The notes beneath the pieces were generated by a model. That model was not told the DNA's origin, made no database searches, and worked only from the letters and a program-made list of their open reading frames with translations. From contig DASVUH010000018.1 in assembly GCA_036387135.1 (NCBI GenBank), forward strand, positions 62,001 through 126,000: DNA of 64,000 nt, given 5' to 3'. This DNA comes from JALZCH01 sp036387135 (GTDB lineage: Bacteria > Acidobacteriota > Blastocatellia > Pyrinomonadales > Pyrinomonadaceae). Shown here piece after piece: positions 51,486 through 60,119 of the stretch. Position 1 is the first letter of the stretch; each line of letters starts with the position of its first letter. The position numbers and the translations under genes were made by a program.

Positions 51486-53087
51486 CTAAACCGCTGCGCC
51501 CGGATAATCCGTGCCGAGTCTGGTTTCGTCGCCTTCCGCCAGAGTGTTGACCAATTCGTAATGAAAATAATCGAATTTTCCGGCGACCTGCGGCGAAACT
51601 CGTTTGTCGTACATCTCGCGCGAGCGGTCAACGGCTTCGCGCAGCCGGTCGTATAAATCTCCTGCTTGTCTGCCTTCTTTGACCTTTTGCTCGTTGTAGA
51701 GCTTGATTTCGGAAACGAGCAGGCGAGCAAAACGGCGAGCGTCGTTGTGAAGCCGTCGTTCATCATCAGGCACGTTAATCGGCAATTCGACGTTGCGGTC
51801 TCCGAAACGCGGTGTCGGCGCGGGTTGCTGCGGTTGATAAGTTTCGACGGCGGGTTGCGATTGATAAGTTTCAAAAGCTTTCGGCTGCTCGATTTCCGGT
51901 TGATACGGTTGATAAGACGAAGCGTATTCGTTAATGGTTTCGACTTCGCGAGGCGGTTCAACCGTCGAATATTGCTCGGAAACCGGCTCTTCGACCGGAG
52001 CCGGAGCTTCGTTGACCGAAGGCGCGATTGAAGGCGCGGGCATTTGCGAAAAATTCTCGTATGTTTCCTGATAATCGGTTTCCGCAGGCTGCGATTGATT
52101 CGTTTCGACTTCCGGTTCCGGCGCGACCTGAGCTTGATAATTATAATTTCCGTTGCGCACACCGGAAGGCGATGGAGACGCTGTTTCGATTGCCGGCGTC
52201 GAAGAAACAAAAGAGCTTTCGGTTTGACGAGCCGGCTGCGACGCAGGCATCTGAGGCGCGGTAAAGCTGGACAACGGACGAGGCGGAGGCGTTTTCGCGG
52301 CTGCCAGTAATTCGACAGTCAAGCTCGCCACTCGGACGAGCATTTCGAGAGCTTCCGTCTGGACGGTTTTCCCATCTGTCCCTTCGTCGGCATATAACGC
52401 AGCGACGCCGCGCCCGCGCACGATGAGCGGAATCGCCAGAGCGTTTTGCGACGAGCCGAAATGTAACTTCTCCAAAAACTGTTGGTCGTCGCGATGAGCG
52501 TTTCCCGCCCCGCTTTCGATGCTTTGATTTTTAATTGCCGCGCCCAAAATCGAATCGTTGGCGATTGGCAAAAACACTTCACGAACGGATTCTTCGGCTT
52601 CGGCGGCAGCTTCGTCGCCGAAAACTTTCCAGCCGATCAAATGGTCGCTTTTGACGATAAACAGCGCGCCGCGCGGAGCGAAATCTCCGGCGTGTCGGAC
52701 GAGGGCTTTTAAAATCTCGGCTTGCGACGCCTGACTGCTGATGTCGTTGACGGCATCGCGCAGAGAGGAATAATTCGCCGGTTCGACGACGGGCGCGGGC
52801 GGTTCGAGGGCGGCGAATTTCTCCGACGCTTCGTTCGAGCCTTCTTCGCGCGCGATGCGAATGTGTTCGCCGACGATTGTCGTAAACGAATCGTCAATTT
52901 TTACGTCCTGAAGATCGCGCGACAAAAGAGAGCGAAATTGTTCTTCGATGTGGCTGCGATGGCGTTCAAATTCCGATTCGAGCGAATCGTGCAGTTTTTC
53001 GACTTCCTGCCGGACATCGGCGAAAGCGGATTTAAAATAATTATCAACTTCAGTCCGCAGACTGTTTTCCAATTCTTCGTTAGTCAC
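51486..53087 (-). CDS. GAF-domain protein with proline-rich linker
   Basis: 533 residues from a GTG. N-terminal charged helical region (1-100, coiled-coil-like), then a GAF domain (about 105-265; SSQASQAEILKALVRHAGDFA, GRGVAALYADEG). A long Pro/Gln/Glu/Tyr-rich linker (about 270-435) is followed by a conserved alpha-helical C-terminal domain of about 90 residues (ARRFARLLVSEIKLYNEQKV onwards). No enzymatic output domain. It could be a sensor or scaffold with ligand sensing by the GAF. Confidence 0.65.
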   Translation of the reverse strand: MTNEELENSLRTEVDNYFKSAFADVRQEVEKLHDSLESEFERHRSHIEEQFRSLLSRDLQDVKIDDSFTTIVGEHIRIAREEGSNEASEKFAALEPPAPVVEPANYSSLRDAVNDISSQASQAEILKALVRHAGDFAPRGALFIVKSDHLIGWKVFGDEAAAEAEESVREVFLPIANDSILGAAIKNQSIESGAGNAHRDDQQFLEKLHFGSSQNALAIPLIVRGRGVAALYADEGTDGKTVQTEALEMLVRVASLTVELLAAAKTPPPRPLSSFTAPQMPASQPARQTESSFVSSTPAIETASPSPSGVRNGNYNYQAQVAPEPEVETNQSQPAETDYQETYENFSQMPAPSIAPSVNEAPAPVEEPVSEQYSTVEPPREVETINEYASSYQPYQPEIEQPKAFETYQSQPAVETYQPQQPAPTPRFGDRNVELPINVPDDERRLHNDARRFARLLVSEIKLYNEQKVKEGRQAGDLYDRLREAVDRSREMYDKRVSPQVAGKFDYFHYELVNTLAEGDETRLGTDYPGAAV

Positions 53088-53341
53088 TGTTTTGATTCTA
53101 CCTCCGGTTATTCAAGGCACTGCTTTGGAGTTTATTTCGATGCAGGCTGGAAAGCAATTAAAAAGGTTAAAAAGGCGTGTAAAAATTTGCGGCGTCGAAA
53201 CGCGCCAAAAAAATTATGTACGCCGCGCGCCGAAACTGTCAAGGAAATCTTTTAATAACTTTGAATTGGCGCGGAAACATACAGCATAAAGTTAAAAAGT
53301 ACGTAATTACGATCCGCTTCAATAATTTGTCCGGTACGACT

Positions 53342-53674
53342 TTATGGTAAAACAAGCAATGAAACGGCATTATCTTCATAAAACAATTTAATAACGTCAA
53401 AATCGCGACGCAATAATTCTTCTACTTGCCGTGTCGAGCAATTTCCCAAACGCACCCACACAACTTTCGGCGGATTACCAAACACAAGGCTCAGGTCGTG
53501 CATATCCGCATCTTTCGAGACGATCATAAAATCATTGTCTTTTGCATAATCCCAAACCAGCGGATCGGAAGTCGCTTTTAAACCAATATCTCGGACGTGA
53601 ACTGAATGTGGGAAAATATCAGCCAAAAGAAGCGCCAATTTATGCGACAAGTTTTCGTCAAAAAGCAGTTTCAC
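53342..53674 (-). CDS. DUF5615 (PIN-like) toxin
   Basis: 110 residues. PIN-like fold: first acidic motif MKLLFDENLSH, then DNDFMIVSKDADM, the two acidic clusters of a nuclease-type active site. DUF5615 genes normally lie next to DUF433 antitoxin genes, as here: the start overlaps the stop of the upstream DUF433 gene by 4 bp (53671-53674). Probably an RNase-type toxin of a type II toxin-antitoxin pair. Confidence 0.85.
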   Translation of the reverse strand: MKLLFDENLSHKLALLLADIFPHSVHVRDIGLKATSDPLVWDYAKDNDFMIVSKDADMHDLSLVFGNPPKVVWVRLGNCSTRQVEELLRRDFDVIKLFYEDNAVSLLVLP

Positions 53675-53901
53675 GCAGCAACGGGAGCCGTCATCAACCG
53701 GCGTTCACGGTCGGCAGCGTATGCAATACAGGCTTTTAAATCTTGGCGCGTCAAATCGGGAAAATCCTCAAGAATTTCTTCTTCAGTCATTTCGGAAGCC
53801 AAATATTCAAGAACTTCATAAACCGTAATCCGTAAACCGCGAACACAAGGTTTGCCGCCGCGTTTATTCGGTTCAATTGTGATGTAATTTCGGTAATCCA
53901 T
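53671..53901 (-). CDS. DUF433 antitoxin
   Basis: 76 residues. The conserved opening ITIEPNKRGGKPCVRGLRITVYEVLEYL and DLTRQDLKACIAYAADRE are the DUF433 pattern, a winged-helix/antitoxin family. It directly precedes and overlaps the DUF5615 toxin, as is typical. Confidence 0.88.
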   Translation of the reverse strand: MDYRNYITIEPNKRGGKPCVRGLRITVYEVLEYLASEMTEEEILEDFPDLTRQDLKACIAYAADRERRLMTAPVAA

Positions 53902-53968
53902 ACTTGAAATTATCAGCTATAGCAAAAGCAAACAACAGAGATTTTGCAAAAGTTGAATCTCAATTTTA

Positions 53969-54292
53969 TCACTGAGACTGGTACCTTTGCCTTGAAGATT
54001 CTCGCCAAACTGCTTGAGCGAAATCAAGAAGTTGAGCGGCAACTTCTCGTAATTCTTCTTCGTCCATTTCGTGCAGCGTAGCCTGAATGTTGCCTTTAGC
54101 TGTAACACGGTCACGTAAAGCGTTGTAATCTTCTTGCAAGTCCTCAGATAAATCTTTCTCGTTGATGAAAGAGAATCCGCGAGTCAAAGCTCCAATCAAT
54201 CGTTCGCGCAAACTATCGGGCGAAGTTGCCAATGCGGAGATTGCTTTTGTGCATTCAATCGAAGCATTACGAATATTTGGTCTATGAGCCAT
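53969..54292 (-). CDS. Hypothetical protein, 107 residues
   Basis: Soluble, mostly helical, with DSLRERLIGALTRGF and EEELREVAAQLLDFAQAVW. No family recognised. It lies 67 bp upstream of the DUF433 antitoxin on the same strand and is somewhat AT-richer than the rest, so it may belong to the same acquired patch. Start ATG at 54292. Confidence 0.55.
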   Translation of the reverse strand: MAHRPNIRNASIECTKAISALATSPDSLRERLIGALTRGFSFINEKDLSEDLQEDYNALRDRVTAKGNIQATLHEMDEEELREVAAQLLDFAQAVWRESSRQRYQSQ

Positions 54293-54337
54293 AATTTACA
54301 AATTGTTTGTCTTCACCACAAATCATATAACTTTAAA

Positions 54338-54895
54338 TTAAACGGCAATAACTTCGATTTCCGGGTCAATTTCCTCTTTAATCATATTTTCAATCGCCAT
54401 CAGCGTTCCGGTCAGAGATGACGGACACGAACCGCAAGCGCCTTGATAACGGATTTTTAAAGTGTGGTCGTCGAGGCTCAAAACTTCGAGCCAGCCGCCG
54501 TCGCTCGCCAGATACGGGCGAATTCGGTCGTCGAGCATTTCGTTGATTTGCATCAAACGAGGATCGTCGCTCGTCACGGCGGCAATCGCGCCGCCAACCG
54601 AAGCTGCGGCAGCGGTTTGAGTTTTAACCGATTCGGCGGCGCGAATCGGCACCGCAAGCGCGGGCAAAACGTCGTCCCAATCGGTTTCATCGGTTTTTTC
54701 GACGGTAATCATTTTGTCCATATAAAAAACCGAAACAATGTCGCCGACTTCAAACAGAGCTTTGGCGAGCGTGTCCGATTTGGCGTCTTCCGCCGATTGA
54801 AACGAATGCGAAGTGCCGTAACTGACGGGTTCGCGCAAAATAAATTTAACCGCGTTCGGATTCGGAGTTTCCTGTATATCTGCAATTTTTGGCAT
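54338..54895 (-). CDS. NifU/Nfu iron-sulfur scaffold protein
   Basis: 185 residues. N-terminal Nfu_N domain (about 1-90; QETPNPNAVKFIL) and C-terminal NifU domain (about 105-180) with the cluster ligands CGSCPSS. Nfu scaffolds carry a 4Fe-4S or 2Fe-2S cluster to target enzymes. An Ala-rich linker joins the halves. It is divergent from bshA; in the same genome a Nth with an iron-sulfur cluster is encoded nearby. Confidence 0.9.
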   Translation of the reverse strand: MPKIADIQETPNPNAVKFILREPVSYGTSHSFQSAEDAKSDTLAKALFEVGDIVSVFYMDKMITVEKTDETDWDDVLPALAVPIRAAESVKTQTAAAASVGGAIAAVTSDDPRLMQINEMLDDRIRPYLASDGGWLEVLSLDDHTLKIRYQGACGSCPSSLTGTLMAIENMIKEEIDPEIEVIAV

Positions 54896-54961
54896 TTTGT
54901 ATAAAAACTTTCTCTATTTCTTTTCCATTATAAATCTTTACAAAAAAATCTGCATTTAAGA

Positions 54962-54989
54962 TTAGCAATAAAACGCTGGCGTTTGCTAA
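54962..54989 (+). promoter_or_regulatory. Small hairpin upstream of bshA
   Basis: Nested inverted repeats: TTAGCAA/TTGCTAA outer and AAACGC/GCGTTT inner, about 27 bp before the bshA start. It could be a regulatory hairpin or part of the 5' untranslated region; weak evidence. Confidence 0.3.
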
Positions 54990-55016
54990 CATCCTTAGCG
55001 TTAACGAAAAATTAGA

Positions 55017-56183
55017 ATGAACATCGGAATTACAGTTTATCCGAGCTTTGGCGGGAGCGGCATTGTCGGTTCGGAATTGGGAAAAGAATTGGCGGCGCGC
55101 GGTCACACGGTTCATTTTATCGCTTCGGCTGTTCCGTCGCGCGGACTCCAACTCAGCGAGCGCATTCGATTTCACGAAGTCGAAATGATGTCGTACCCGC
55201 TGTTTGAGCATCAGCCGTACACGCTGGCTCTGGCGACGAAAATGGCGACCGTCGCGCGTTCGGAAAATCTCGATTTACTGCACGTTCATTACGCGATTCC
55301 GCATTCGATCAGCGCGATTCTCGCGCGCGAATCAATCAAACAGCGCCGTTATCTGCCCGTTATTACGACTTTGCACGGAACGGACATCACGCTCGTCGGT
55401 TCCGACCGCTCGTATTTGCCGATTACGCGCTACGCGATTTCCGAATCGGACGGCGTAACGAGCGTGTCGCGTTTTTTGAAAGAAGCGACGATTCAGATGT
55501 TCGATTACGACGAAATAGAAGTAATTCCGAATTTCATCTGCGCCGAAGCGTATTCGCGCCACGAAGATTCGCCGATTCACAGGCAATTTGCGCCGAACGG
55601 CGAAAAATTGCTGACGCACGTTTCAAACTTTCGCCCGGTCAAACGCCCGCTCGATTGCGTCGAGATTTTCGCCCGCGTTTTAAACAAAGGAATAAAAGCC
55701 AGACTTTTAATGGTCGGCGACGGACCGGAGCGTTCCGCAACGCAGCACCGAGCGGAAAAATTAGGAATTGCCGCGCATTGTTCGTTCGTCGGCAAACAGG
55801 GACAGATCAATGATTATCTGGGCATTTCCGACGTTTTGCTGCTGCCTTCGGAACAGGAATCTTTCGGTCTTGTGGCTCTTGAAGCGATGGCTTGCGAAGT
55901 TCCGGTTATAGCTTCGCGCGTCGGCGGCATCCCGGAAGTCGTGACCGACGGCGAAACCGGATTTTTGAGCGAAATCGGCAACGTCGAAAAAATGAGTGAA
56001 GACGCCGCGCGGATTTTATCCGACGACGATTTGCGCCGCGAAATGGGCGCAAGAGCTAGAAAGTCCGCCATTGCGCGTTATTCGACCGAGCTAGTGATTC
56101 CGAAATACATAGAATTTTATGAGCGAGTCCTCCAGCGCAGCCAGAGCGAGCGAAATTCAGCCGCAAACGGAAACAATTTTTGA
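55017..56183 (+). CDS. bshA: N-acetyl-alpha-D-glucosaminyl L-malate synthase
   Basis: 388 residues, GT-B fold glycosyltransferase family 4. The family start MNIGITVYPSFGGSGIVGSELGKEL is typical of BshA, and the donor site has EQESFGLVALEAMAC. It joins UDP-GlcNAc and L-malate in the first step of bacillithiol synthesis; this thiol is used in place of glutathione by several phyla including some Acidobacteria. No bshB or bshC is in the window. It overlaps nth by 65 bp. Confidence 0.9.
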   Translation: MNIGITVYPSFGGSGIVGSELGKELAARGHTVHFIASAVPSRGLQLSERIRFHEVEMMSYPLFEHQPYTLALATKMATVARSENLDLLHVHYAIPHSISAILARESIKQRRYLPVITTLHGTDITLVGSDRSYLPITRYAISESDGVTSVSRFLKEATIQMFDYDEIEVIPNFICAEAYSRHEDSPIHRQFAPNGEKLLTHVSNFRPVKRPLDCVEIFARVLNKGIKARLLMVGDGPERSATQHRAEKLGIAAHCSFVGKQGQINDYLGISDVLLLPSEQESFGLVALEAMACEVPVIASRVGGIPEVVTDGETGFLSEIGNVEKMSEDAARILSDDDLRREMGARARKSAIARYSTELVIPKYIEFYERVLQRSQSERNSAANGNNF

Positions 56184-56838
56184 AGAAAAGCCGCTCCGCT
56201 ACATCATCCAAAACCTCGAAGCGACATTCGGCGAGCCGCAATTAAAACAAAAAAGCGCGCCGCTCGATATGCTCGTGAAAATAATTTTGTCGCAGGCGAC
56301 GACCGACGTTTTGAGCGCTCAGACATTCGCGGCTTTGAAAAAGCGTTTTAAAACGTGGGAAAAAGTTTTGGCGTCAAGCGAAGGTGAAATTGCGGAAACA
56401 ATCAAGCTCGGCGGTCTGGCAAATCAAAAATCGAAAGTCATCAAAGATTTGCTAAGTCAAATCAAAGAGCAGCACGGCTCGCTGGATTTAAATTTTTTGC
56501 ACGATTTGCCAAACGGCGAAGCTGTCGAATATTTGCAGCAATTTCGCGGAATCGGTCCAAAAACCGTCGCCTGCACGTTATTGTTTGCCTGTCACAAAGA
56601 CATTTTCCCGCTCGACACGCATATTTTTCGGGTTCTGCGCCGCGTTGGGATTGTGCCGCCGAAATGTTCAGACGCGCGAGCGCATGAAATTCTGGACAAA
56701 ATTGTTCCCGCCGGAAAATTTTATTCGCTGCACGTTAATTTGATTCGTCTGGGCAGAAAAATCTGTCGCCCGAAAGAACCGCTTTGCGAACGCTGCCCGA
56801 TTGTTGAATACTGTGATTACGGCGGCAGCCGAATCTAA
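56119..56838 (+). CDS. nth: Endonuclease III-like DNA glycosylase/lyase
   Basis: 239 residues. Helix-hairpin-helix FRGIGPKTVACTLL with the Lys nucleophile, then LDTHIFRVLRR with the catalytic Asp, and the C-terminal 4Fe-4S cluster C-x6-C-x2-C-x5-C (CRPKEPLCERCPIVEYC). It removes oxidised pyrimidines in base-excision repair. The ATG at 56119 overlaps bshA by 65 bp; no later in-frame start with an N-terminus is seen before the conserved core, so the long overlap is likely real. Length is a little longer than E. coli Nth (211). Confidence 0.88.
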   Translation: MSESSSAARASEIQPQTETIFEEKPLRYIIQNLEATFGEPQLKQKSAPLDMLVKIILSQATTDVLSAQTFAALKKRFKTWEKVLASSEGEIAETIKLGGLANQKSKVIKDLLSQIKEQHGSLDLNFLHDLPNGEAVEYLQQFRGIGPKTVACTLLFACHKDIFPLDTHIFRVLRRVGIVPPKCSDARAHEILDKIVPAGKFYSLHVNLIRLGRKICRPKEPLCERCPIVEYCDYGGSRI

Positions 56839-56855
56839 ATTGAGAGAGAAAATTA

Positions 56856-57032
56856 ATGCCGATAAATCCAGAGCTGTTAGAAATTCTCGTGTGTCCGGCT
56901 TGCAAAAACAAAGTCGAGTTAAAGCCGGACGAAAGCGGTTTAAAATGTGTTTCCTGCAAACGCGTTTATCCGATTGTTGACGATATTCCGGTGATGCTCG
57001 TTGACGAAGCGAAAATCGAAGAATCCGCTTGA
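56856..57032 (+). CDS. Trm112-like small zinc protein (YcaR type)
   Basis: 58 residues, too short for many gene callers. Family start NPELLEILVCPACKNKVELKP, a second pair CVSCKR and YPIVDDIPVML, which is the Trm112/UPF0434 pattern: CxxC ... CxxC zinc site. In other bacteria it is a partner of methyltransferases or a small conserved protein of unknown function. ATG at 56856, 17 bp after nth. It ends just before the glycosyltransferase 9 gene. Confidence 0.85.
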   Translation: MPINPELLEILVCPACKNKVELKPDESGLKCVSCKRVYPIVDDIPVMLVDEAKIEESA

Positions 57033-57045
57033 ATATGAACTCAGA

Positions 57046-58170
57046 ATGCAGAGCCAGGTTTTGATTGACAAAACTCAAACAACGAACAACGAACAACGAA
57101 CAACGAACCAAAGCGCATTCCGCATTCCGCACTGGGAAAACGTTCGGCGTGTTTTGGTCGTTCGGCTGCGATCAATCGGCGATACGGTTTTGACGACTCC
57201 GGCGCTCATCGCTTTGCGGCGTTTTTTGCCAGACGCGCGGATTGACGTTCTGCTTGAAGATTGGGTAGCGCCGGTTTTAGAAGGCTTTGACGCGGTTGAT
57301 AACATTTTAACCGTCAAACGCGGCGATACGAAAGACCGTCTGCGAGCGATGTACGATTTGCGGCGGCGGGGTTACGATGTCGCTTTTAATCTTCACGGCG
57401 GCGCGACCGCCGGTTTTTTTTCGTTCGCTTCCGGCGCAAAATATCGAGTCGGTTTCGACAATTACCGAAATCGTTTTTTTTACAATATTCTCGCGCCTCC
57501 GGCTTCGGAATTTTGGCGGCAGGAAAAAACGCATTCAGCCGAACAACAATTAGCTTTGCTGGGCTGGACGGGCGTTCCGGTCGCCGACAGACCGAAAACT
57601 CGTTTGACGGTGAAACCTGAGTTGGAAGATTTCGCCGCCCGCATTTTTCGTCAATACGAGATTGATGAGAAATACCCGTTCGCGTTGATTCATCCGGCAT
57701 CGGTTTTTGCGACGAAACAATGGGCGGTGGAGAATTTTGCCGCCGTCGTGAAGCATTTGTATGATCGCGGAATTATTTCGGTCGCAGTCGGGACGAAAGA
57801 CGATCTGCCGACGTTGATGGATTTATTCAACACTTCGCCGCTCGCGGTTTTGCTGCACAACAAAACTTTGCCGGAGATTACGGCAATGGCGGCGAAAGCG
57901 AAAGTTTTCGTCGGCAACGACAGCGGTATCGCGCACATTGCGGCTGCCGTCAGGACGCCTTCGGTGGTCATTTTCGGTTCGTCAAACGTCGAGCATTGGC
58001 GTCCTTGGAGTGACGCGCCGCACGAAGTCGTCACGGAAAATCTGCCGTGCGCGCCGTGTTCGGGTTACAAGTGCGCGGAGTTTGACGAGCCGCAGTGTAT
58101 TCGACGAATAACGGTCGAGCGTGTCACTGCGGCTCTTGAGAGAGTTTTGACTAAAAGCGGTCTCAATTAA
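57046..58170 (+). CDS. Glycosyltransferase family 9 (heptosyltransferase-like)
   Basis: 374 residues from the ATG at 57046; an alternative TTG at 57001 lies inside the Trm112-like gene. The conserved start RVLVVRLRSIGDTVLTTP appears only at about residue 35, so the N-terminal extension is unusual and partly encoded by the heptamer array at 57080-57107. The donor-binding C-terminus has FVGNDSGIAHIAAA and HWRPWSD. It adds a heptose or other sugar to lipopolysaccharide-type glycans. It ends convergent with, and overlapping by 4 bp, the DUF4383 gene. Confidence 0.85.
   Translation: MQSQVLIDKTQTTNNEQRTTNQSAFRIPHWENVRRVLVVRLRSIGDTVLTTPALIALRRFLPDARIDVLLEDWVAPVLEGFDAVDNILTVKRGDTKDRLRAMYDLRRRGYDVAFNLHGGATAGFFSFASGAKYRVGFDNYRNRFFYNILAPPASEFWRQEKTHSAEQQLALLGWTGVPVADRPKTRLTVKPELEDFAARIFRQYEIDEKYPFALIHPASVFATKQWAVENFAAVVKHLYDRGIISVAVGTKDDLPTLMDLFNTSPLAVLLHNKTLPEITAMAAKAKVFVGNDSGIAHIAAAVRTPSVVIFGSSNVEHWRPWSDAPHEVVTENLPCAPCSGYKCAEFDEPQCIRRITVERVTAALERVLTKSGLN
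57080..57107 (+). repeat. Heptanucleotide array (CAACGAA)4 in the glycosyltransferase gene
   Basis: Four tandem copies of CAACGAA in the 5' part of the glycosyltransferase gene, encoding TTNNEQRTTN-type peptide, the same as at 5421-5459. CGCATTCCGCATTCCGC at 57112-57128 is a second short heptamer repeat right after it. Confidence 0.88.
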
Positions 58171-58601
58171 CGAGAAGCATCCGCCGGCAAACCGTCGCTG
58201 TTTCTCGCTACAAAGCCGAAATAAGCTGCAATCAGAGCAGATCCGGCGTGGAGAATAATATCGAAGCCGTGAATCGGAACTAAACCGAAAAGCGTTTTAG
58301 TCGCTGGAATCAATCCGAGAATCGTCAGCAGACCATAAACAACCGCCAAGCCTTGCGCGTAAAGACGCGAACCGCCGATGCTTCTCGAAGCCAGCAAACC
58401 CCAGATTCCGATTAAGATATGAACGAGGTTGTGCAGCACGTTAATCGGAAACAGCCCCAACAATAAACCGTGTGACGTATCGACGCTGACCGGACGCGCC
58501 GCGTGCAGCGCGTCATGCCCCCAGGACGCGCCGGGAATAAATCCCAAAATGCCGACCAGCAAATAAATCACGCCAAAAATTAACGCAAATTTTCGTATCA
58601 T
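58167..58601 (-). CDS. DUF4383 membrane protein
   Basis: 144 residues, four membrane segments. DUF4383 signature LLLGLFPINVLHNLVHILIG and GFDIILHAGSALIAAYFGF. A strong GGAGG-type site 7 nt upstream of the ATG. Function unknown. Confidence 0.85.
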   Translation of the reverse strand: MIRKFALIFGVIYLLVGILGFIPGASWGHDALHAARPVSVDTSHGLLLGLFPINVLHNLVHILIGIWGLLASRSIGGSRLYAQGLAVVYGLLTILGLIPATKTLFGLVPIHGFDIILHAGSALIAAYFGFVARNSDGLPADASR

Positions 58602-58699
58602 TTGTTTTGCCTCCTAAGATTTTGCACTCTTTATAGCACTATTCGTCAGCTTTTCAAACAATTTTTTGCATTTACCGTTTCTTTCGGAAGTCGGCTTGT

Positions 58700-58725
58700 T
58701 TCTTGACACTTTGCGCTCAGAAATT
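58700..58725 (+). repeat. 26-bp direct repeat, copy 1 (TTGACA-containing)
   Basis: Matches copy 2 (60120-60145) at 25 of 26 bases, 1420 bp apart. Copy 1 has TTGACA (58703-58708) but no -10 box in the right place. The two copies bound the AT-richer two-gene segment. Confidence 0.85.
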
Positions 58726-58848
58726 CGCCGAGTTAAATTGCACGCGAAGCGTTTACGCAAAAGTGTTTGTCGAGGATTTAAATATTTTAGAAACAATATT
58801 TTAGACACCAAAACTTTTATCTTGACAGGGGTGTGTGAGTGTGCGAGT

Positions 58849-59169
58849 ATGGGGGCGCATTCCACACTTCAACCAATCGGAGGCATAACTGAACATTCTA
58901 AAACGTTGGACAATAATTCGGCTTTATTGGCGGCTATCGTATTTGGCGGATATTTGAATCCGCCAACTCGAACAATGTTCGTCGAAACTTTAGCGCAGGC
59001 TCAGCAAACATGTGAAGGATTTTGGATTAACAATATTTGGGAAACAACAGATGGAATAGGTATGAGCGGCGCTATGGTATGCGGCGGATCAGCCTATATT
59101 TGGGAAGCGACTATGGGATGCAATGATAACGGCATTTGCTACATCACTGTTGCATATTATCAGCTTTAA
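58849..59169 (+). CDS. Putative small secreted Cys-containing protein
   Basis: About 106 residues if the ATG at 58849 is used; TTG at 58906 is another choice, and the SD-like GGAGG (58879-58883) fits neither well. A hydrophobic segment ALLAAIVFGGYL followed by AQAQ is a probable signal peptide. The mature part has four Cys (TCEG, VCGG, GCND, ICYI). No family is recognised, and it may be a degraded gene. The next gene has a similar LLAAIVF leader. AT-richer than the surroundings. Confidence 0.5.
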   Translation: MGAHSTLQPIGGITEHSKTLDNNSALLAAIVFGGYLNPPTRTMFVETLAQAQQTCEGFWINNIWETTDGIGMSGAMVCGGSAYIWEATMGCNDNGICYITVAYYQL

Positions 59170-59198
59170 ATTAATCAGGAAAATAAATGGAGGTCGAA

Positions 59199-60047
59199 AT
59201 GAAAGAATTACTCAAAAAAACAGGCATTTTTTCGGTTGCAGTGTTATTGCTGTTATTGGCGGCAATAGTTTTTGTCAAGTTCCTGCCTAACGTCTCTTTT
59301 ACTGTTAATGCACAGACCCGGCAAGACAGCCAAGTACAAAAATCGGAATCGAAGTCCCTTCGTAAAAGTGCTGTTCTCGATAAAAACAAAGCCGGAGATG
59401 TTAGCATAGCTTTAACTAATATCAGAGCAGATGACTTAATTAACATTCACCTAACGCAAGAAGCTAAAGTGCAAGCCGATGTTTTAACTATTGGCGCGTC
59501 AACCGGAATTATGCCGAATTTGGGCACAATCAGCTCCGAGTCGGCATTACAAGCAACAGCCGATACAATAACTTTTGACCGCCCGGACACGAGCGAAAAG
59601 ATCGTTTTAAATATCCAAGTTCCGGCTCAGACAAAAGTTAAAGTTACGGTTAACGGAGACCATTTATTAAACAGCCGCTTAGAGTCCCCCATTGCCATAA
59701 GTGACGGAAAAATTGTTGAAGGCTCTAAAAATATGGGAACGGCAATTATGAAAGCGAGTTTTCCCGGTCTTAAAAACAAGAAGATTGACAGCGGACCAAA
59801 AACGCTTGTTCCGTTTTCGCAGCTTGAGGTTTTGAGAAAAGCTGTGCCGGAAAATAACGTCGCTCTGCCTCAAGTTGCTTATGTAGAAATTGATGATAAA
59901 GGACTTGTACAGAAAGTTTCAAATATTGACGGAACTCCGGTTGCTCCAGAGGTAGAAAAAGCGTTGCGTAAATGGGAATTTGCCGTTTATAAAAAGAACG
60001 ATCAACCAGCCAACGTTATTACTGCTATTAAATCGTCGGATTGGTAA
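59199..60047 (+). CDS. Exported protein with TonB-like C-terminus
   Basis: 282 residues from the ATG at 59199, with GGAGG 5 nt upstream. One N-terminal membrane/signal segment (about 8-30), a long beta-rich middle with VQADVLTIGASTGIMPN, and a C-terminus VAPEVEKALRKWEFAVYK, which resembles the TonB/energy-transducer C-terminal fold. No histidine or catalytic motif is seen. Function unknown; a role in envelope signalling is possible. It shares a directly repeated boundary with the preceding gene. Confidence 0.6.
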   Translation: MKELLKKTGIFSVAVLLLLLAAIVFVKFLPNVSFTVNAQTRQDSQVQKSESKSLRKSAVLDKNKAGDVSIALTNIRADDLINIHLTQEAKVQADVLTIGASTGIMPNLGTISSESALQATADTITFDRPDTSEKIVLNIQVPAQTKVKVTVNGDHLLNSRLESPIAISDGKIVEGSKNMGTAIMKASFPGLKNKKIDSGPKTLVPFSQLEVLRKAVPENNVALPQVAYVEIDDKGLVQKVSNIDGTPVAPEVEKALRKWEFAVYKKNDQPANVITAIKSSDW

Positions 60048-60067
60048 AGTATAAAAGCATCTGTGGC

Positions 60068-60110
60068 AGAAAGGCGCGCCAAAGGTTTCTTCGGCGCGCC
60101 TTTCTCTTTT
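60068..60110 (+). terminator. Strong intrinsic terminator
   Basis: A perfect 13-bp GC-rich stem (60068-60080 and 60093-60105) with a 12-nt loop is followed by CTTTTAT. It closes the exported-protein gene just before the ffh promoter. Confidence 0.9.
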
Positions 60111-60119
60111 ATACAGCGA

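Noticed and set aside
51425..52210. 261-residue basic open frame on the minus strand
   Set aside because: It runs opposite in frame to the Pro/Glu-rich linker of the GAF protein, is R/S-rich with no motif, and lies fully within that gene; a shadow frame.
58849..59169. RiPP (ribosomal peptide) precursor in the Cys-rich small gene
   Set aside because: No maturase, protease or transporter gene is nearby and the leader looks like an ordinary signal peptide.
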